Shown here in pieces: positions 4,379 to 7,260 of a DNA stretch of 7,260 nt. The stretch's first letter is position 1. Every line of letters begins with the position of its first letter. A model generated the notes under the pieces. It saw nothing but the letters and a program-made list of their open reading frames with translations. It made no database searches and had not been told where the DNA came from. This stretch comes from Bacteroidota bacterium (lineage in GTDB: Bacteria > Bacteroidota > Ignavibacteria > Ignavibacteriales > Ignavibacteriaceae), in the NCBI GenBank assembly GCA_022567875.1, contig JADFGB010000047.1, forward strand, positions 1 to 7,260, written 5' to 3'. Position numbers and translations under genes: made by a program.

Positions 4379-7102
4379 TTAAGATGAATCCGAAATTGGA
4401 TCAGCTGTGGGGTAGAACATTACGTTTGTCGGAATAAGAACAGTAAAGGTTGAACCTTTACCTAATTCACTTTCTAATGTAATTTTACCCTTGAGTTTTT
4501 TAATGTATTTATTTGTGATAGTAAGACCAAGACCAGTGCCTTCATAAGCCCTAGAGGCACCTTCACTAACTTGGCGAAATTCTTCCCAAATTATTTCTTG
4601 CTTATCCTTTGGTATTCCAATACCAGTATCTACTACTTTAATTTCAGCATATTTATAATCCTTAGTTACATCCACATAAACCGTTATACCACCTTCTTTT
4701 GTATATTTAACAGCATTATTTATAAGATTATTTAAAATTTCATAGAATATCCTTATATCACTATGTATTATAAGGCCATCAACATTGTCTTTAATTTTAA
4801 TAAAAATATTTTTTTTAAGTGCTGACTTTTCAAATAGTTTAATACTTCTATTGACTTCTTCAATAACATCAAACTCAGTAAGTTCTATTTCTACTGATTC
4901 AGATTCAAATTTTGATAAATTTAAGATTAGGTTCAATGTTTTTAGAAGTCGTTTACCATTTTCATTTATTAAGCTAGCAATTTTATTTAGTTCGGGATCT
5001 TTAATATCTTCTTCTAATATCTCGGTAAATCCTAATATACCCACTAAAGGAGTTCTTAGTTCGTGGCTCATATTAGAAAGGAAGCTGGATTTAAGCTTGT
5101 ATAATTCTTCAGCTTTTTCTTTTGCTTTTATTAACTCTTCTCTCATTTCCCTTTTTTCAGTTATATCATCTTTGATTCCCATATAATTCAATATGTTTCC
5201 TTCATTATCAATAATAGGTGTAATTATTATGCTTTCCCAATAAAGTTCACCATTTTTTCGTTTATTTAAAAGTTCACCTTTCCAGGTCTTGCCATAGAAA
5301 ATTGTATCCCATAGTTCTTCAAAAGTTTCTTTAGATGTTTGTCCAGATGAGAAAATACGAGGGTTTTTGCCTATCAATTCTTCTTGAGTATATCCTGTCA
5401 CTTCAGTTATTTTGGGATTTGCATATTCGATATTACCATCCAGATCAGTAATTATTATCATATTAGGACTTTGCTCAATACCGCGGGATAACCGTAAGAT
5501 TTTTTTTTCGGCTTCTTTTCGTTCAGTTATACCTATTATCGTTCCTTGTATAATGTTTTCTTCTAACAAATTAACATTCACTAATACCCAAATTAAGCTG
5601 CCGTCTTTTTTCTTCCCTGAAAACTCATAATTGGACAAAGAGCCCTTTTCTTTTAATCTTTCTAAAAAATATTTTCTTTCTTTTTCGTTGAAGTATAATT
5701 CTTTTACAGATGTTTTTAATACCTCTTCTTTGGTAGAGTATCCGTATATTTTTACAAATGCATCGTTGCAATCCAATATCTTCCCTTCAAAATTAGAACG
5801 ATATACACCGGCTAAATTTTGCTCAAAAAGCATTTTGTATTTTTTTTCACTTTCTATAACTTTTGCTTGGGCTTCAACTTGTTCAGTAATATCTGTGTTA
5901 ACAGAAAGGTTCACTTTTTCATTTTCATATTCTATTGAAGTAATCATTACCCGTATTGTATAAACATAACTGTCTGCACGTTTTTTCTTTTCTATAAAAG
6001 ATAGAATTTTATCATTTATTAAATCATATTCTCTTTTATCTTTTAATAATTTTGTCTCTTTTTCAACAAGAAAATCATTAATAATATTCATACCAATAAG
6101 TTTTGATTTTTTATAACCGGTTTGTTTTTCAGCTGCAGGGTTGGCATAAATTATTTCGCCGGCATTTACACCACCAAGTTTAGTAAGGAAAACAGCATTC
6201 GGTAGATTTTCAAGTAGTAGTTTAAATTTTGCTTCACTCTTTTTTAATTCGTCAATATTACGTTTACGGATTGTAATATCATCAACTAAAGAAGCTACAC
6301 CCGTAACTTTACCACTTGTGTCGGTTATGGCTACATTGTACCAATTACATAATATCCTTTTGCCATCTTTAGTGATGTTTTCATTTGTGCCTCGATAACC
6401 ACCAGTTTGAGATAATAAATGATTGAATATATTATTAATATTTTCTTTTAACTCTTCAGGTACAATCAATTCATTAGCGTGTTTACCCAAAGCTTCTGCT
6501 TTACTATAACCATAAATTTTCTCAGCTGATCGATTCCAGTCCGTAACTTTAAAATTTAGATCCCAGAAAATTGCAGCAAGGGGAGTATTTTCCAAATGGT
6601 TAGCCATACGCTGCTGACTCTCTCTAATCTTATTTTCAGCCTGCTTTTGCTCAGTAATATCTATACCTAACCCAATGAAATAATCAAATTCTTTACCCTT
6701 TAAAATAGGAGCGCCGTGCCATTCAACTAATAATAAACGTCCATCTTTAGTAAGAACGTGATTTTCATTAAAAGTACGCTGATGTAGTCTAGATAATTTT
6801 TCAAATATTTTGCTTAACTTATTTCTTTCATTTGTTGGAACAAAGGTGGTTAAATAATCTTTGCCTAAAACTTCCTTTTTAGTATATCCAAGTGCTTTCA
6901 GCATAGGGTCATTCATCATCAATAATTTACCGTTTGCTTCTATTGCAACAAAAAAGACAGAGGTTGATTGTATTAGTGTATTATTAAAATCTCTTTGGCT
7001 TTCAAGTTCTTCTATTAACTTAATATTTTCTTCTAATTGCTGTAAAAGACGATTGTTTAATTGTGAAGCAAGTTTTTCTTGTTTTTTGGATTTATCTTCC
7101 AT
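4379..7102 (-). CDS. Multi-PAS sensor histidine kinase (soluble)
   Basis: This 907-residue protein has an N-terminal coiled coil (1-38), five PAS/PAC sensor modules (about 38-152, 163-280, 286-410, 417-530, 537-650, most ending in a D-I-T-E/R signature), a short helix, HisKA with the phospho-accepting His680 in FLSNMSHELRTP, and a HATPase domain: N box NNLINNAVKYT (791-801), G1 DTGIGI (825-830), F box EEFRQ (840-844), G2 GTGLGL (855-860). All catalytic motifs are intact. No membrane segment is present, so it should sense cytoplasmic signals through its PAS domains. The fifth PAS (GYTQEELIGKNPRIFSSGQT) resembles the NifL/Aer-type group that can bind flavin; ligand binding is not proven by sequence. 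The ATG at 7102 is supported by AAAGG 8 bases upstream. No response regulator gene is nearby; a receiver remnant follows in frame past the stop. Confidence 0.95.
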   Translation of the reverse strand: MEDKSKKQEKLASQLNNRLLQQLEENIKLIEELESQRDFNNTLIQSTSVFFVAIEANGKLLMMNDPMLKALGYTKKEVLGKDYLTTFVPTNERNKLSKIFEKLSRLHQRTFNENHVLTKDGRLLLVEWHGAPILKGKEFDYFIGLGIDITEQKQAENKIRESQQRMANHLENTPLAAIFWDLNFKVTDWNRSAEKIYGYSKAEALGKHANELIVPEELKENINNIFNHLLSQTGGYRGTNENITKDGKRILCNWYNVAITDTSGKVTGVASLVDDITIRKRNIDELKKSEAKFKLLLENLPNAVFLTKLGGVNAGEIIYANPAAEKQTGYKKSKLIGMNIINDFLVEKETKLLKDKREYDLINDKILSFIEKKKRADSYVYTIRVMITSIEYENEKVNLSVNTDITEQVEAQAKVIESEKKYKMLFEQNLAGVYRSNFEGKILDCNDAFVKIYGYSTKEEVLKTSVKELYFNEKERKYFLERLKEKGSLSNYEFSGKKKDGSLIWVLVNVNLLEENIIQGTIIGITERKEAEKKILRLSRGIEQSPNMIIITDLDGNIEYANPKITEVTGYTQEELIGKNPRIFSSGQTSKETFEELWDTIFYGKTWKGELLNKRKNGELYWESIIITPIIDNEGNILNYMGIKDDITEKREMREELIKAKEKAEELYKLKSSFLSNMSHELRTPLVGILGFTEILEEDIKDPELNKIASLINENGKRLLKTLNLILNLSKFESESVEIELTEFDVIEEVNRSIKLFEKSALKKNIFIKIKDNVDGLIIHSDIRIFYEILNNLINNAVKYTKEGGITVYVDVTKDYKYAEIKVVDTGIGIPKDKQEIIWEEFRQVSEGASRAYEGTGLGLTITNKYIKKLKGKITLESELGKGSTFTVLIPTNVMFYPTADPISDSS

Positions 7103-7115
7103 TATAAATTCCTTT
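7103..7115 (-). promoter_or_regulatory. Ribosome-binding site of the kinase gene
   Basis: On the minus strand AAAGG (7115-7111) precedes the ATG at 7102 by 8 bases, which supports this start over later Met codons. Confidence 0.6.
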
Positions 7116-7140
7116 AGATATAAACTTAAAATGAAATGAT

Positions 7141-7169
7141 GAAATAGAGAAGGAGTATCGACTAGTCAA
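7141..7169 (-). promoter_or_regulatory. Weak promoter candidate for the kinase
   Basis: TTGACT (7169-7164) stands 17 bases before TATTTC (7146-7141). The -35 box is good and the -10 box poor. The 158-bp leader beyond 7102 is otherwise AT-rich and holds no gene I can support. Confidence 0.25.
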
Positions 7170-7260
7170 AGGAGAAATATTTAGGAAAAATACATACATA
7201 ATCATTACATCCTTCTCATAACTATTTTTTAATAGTATATATAAAATTAATATTGTTAGT

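Noticed and set aside
1628..7102. Kinase and acylase as a two-gene signalling system (for example acyl-homoserine lactone sensing and quenching)
   Set aside because: Same strand only; the 297-bp gap holds a decayed receiver and hairpins, and nothing in the PAS domains indicates such a ligand.
4785..7139. Several plus-strand open frames antisense to the kinase (4785-5186, 5412-5630, 5631-5963, 6861-7139)
   Set aside because: They are Ser/Phe/Ile-rich shadows of the kinase coding strand with no domain or start signals of their own.
7092..7205. Minus-strand 37-residue leader-like frame with AGAAGGA upstream, overlapping the kinase start by 11 bases
   Set aside because: Low-complexity Ser/Phe/Ile peptide in an AT-rich leader; no run of regulatory codons or attenuator hairpin, and the kinase has its own ribosome-binding site.

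Overview
The window is AT-rich, and its confident genes all lie on the minus strand: a five-PAS histidine kinase (4379-7102), then a complete penicillin-acylase-family hydrolase (1628-4081), then only the first ~39 codons of metF (methylenetetrahydrofolate reductase). The style of the MetF N-terminus, the Lys/Ile/Asn-rich proteins and the A-rich, SD-poor start of the acylase suggest a Bacteroidota/Ignavibacteriota-type bacterium. This is inferred from sequence style, not from a search. The kinase does have a Shine-Dalgarno, so that trait is not uniform.

Right part (about 1450-7260), chromosomal. The kinase is soluble, with a complete HisKA/HATPase core. It is followed in the same frame, just past its TAA stop, by the first strand and helix of a response-regulator receiver domain, so it looks like a former hybrid kinase that has lost its receiver. 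The 297 bp gap to the acylase also holds two small hairpins. The acylase is membrane-anchored or secreted, with the Ser nucleophile after the autoproteolytic Gly and the usual C-terminal motif. Nothing in the sequence links kinase and acylase functionally.

Left part (1-1450), a mosaic of fragments and structured DNA. A small plus-strand membrane protein with an almost perfect Shine-Dalgarno (49-279) faces two minus-strand, phage-type nuclease remnants: an HNH endonuclease cut off just before its zinc/catalytic half and an ERCC4 nuclease cut off after the ERK motif. They overlap by 8 bp. Next comes a relatively GC-rich stretch without a convincing gene (about 780-960) that is rich in AACGTT motifs. 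It is followed by a probable small RNA gene on the minus strand (about 1005-1102) with a promoter-like sequence, a three-way-junction fold and an intrinsic terminator whose loop pairs with the RNA's 5' end. Between that RNA and the metF break are a 73 bp imperfect palindrome, a 7 bp stem-loop and a doubtful membrane peptide.

Overall, a chromosomal block appears to have been broken inside metF and joined to decayed mobile or phage-derived DNA. The most interesting element is the candidate structured RNA; the best-supported surprises are the truncated metF and the receiver remnant behind the kinase.
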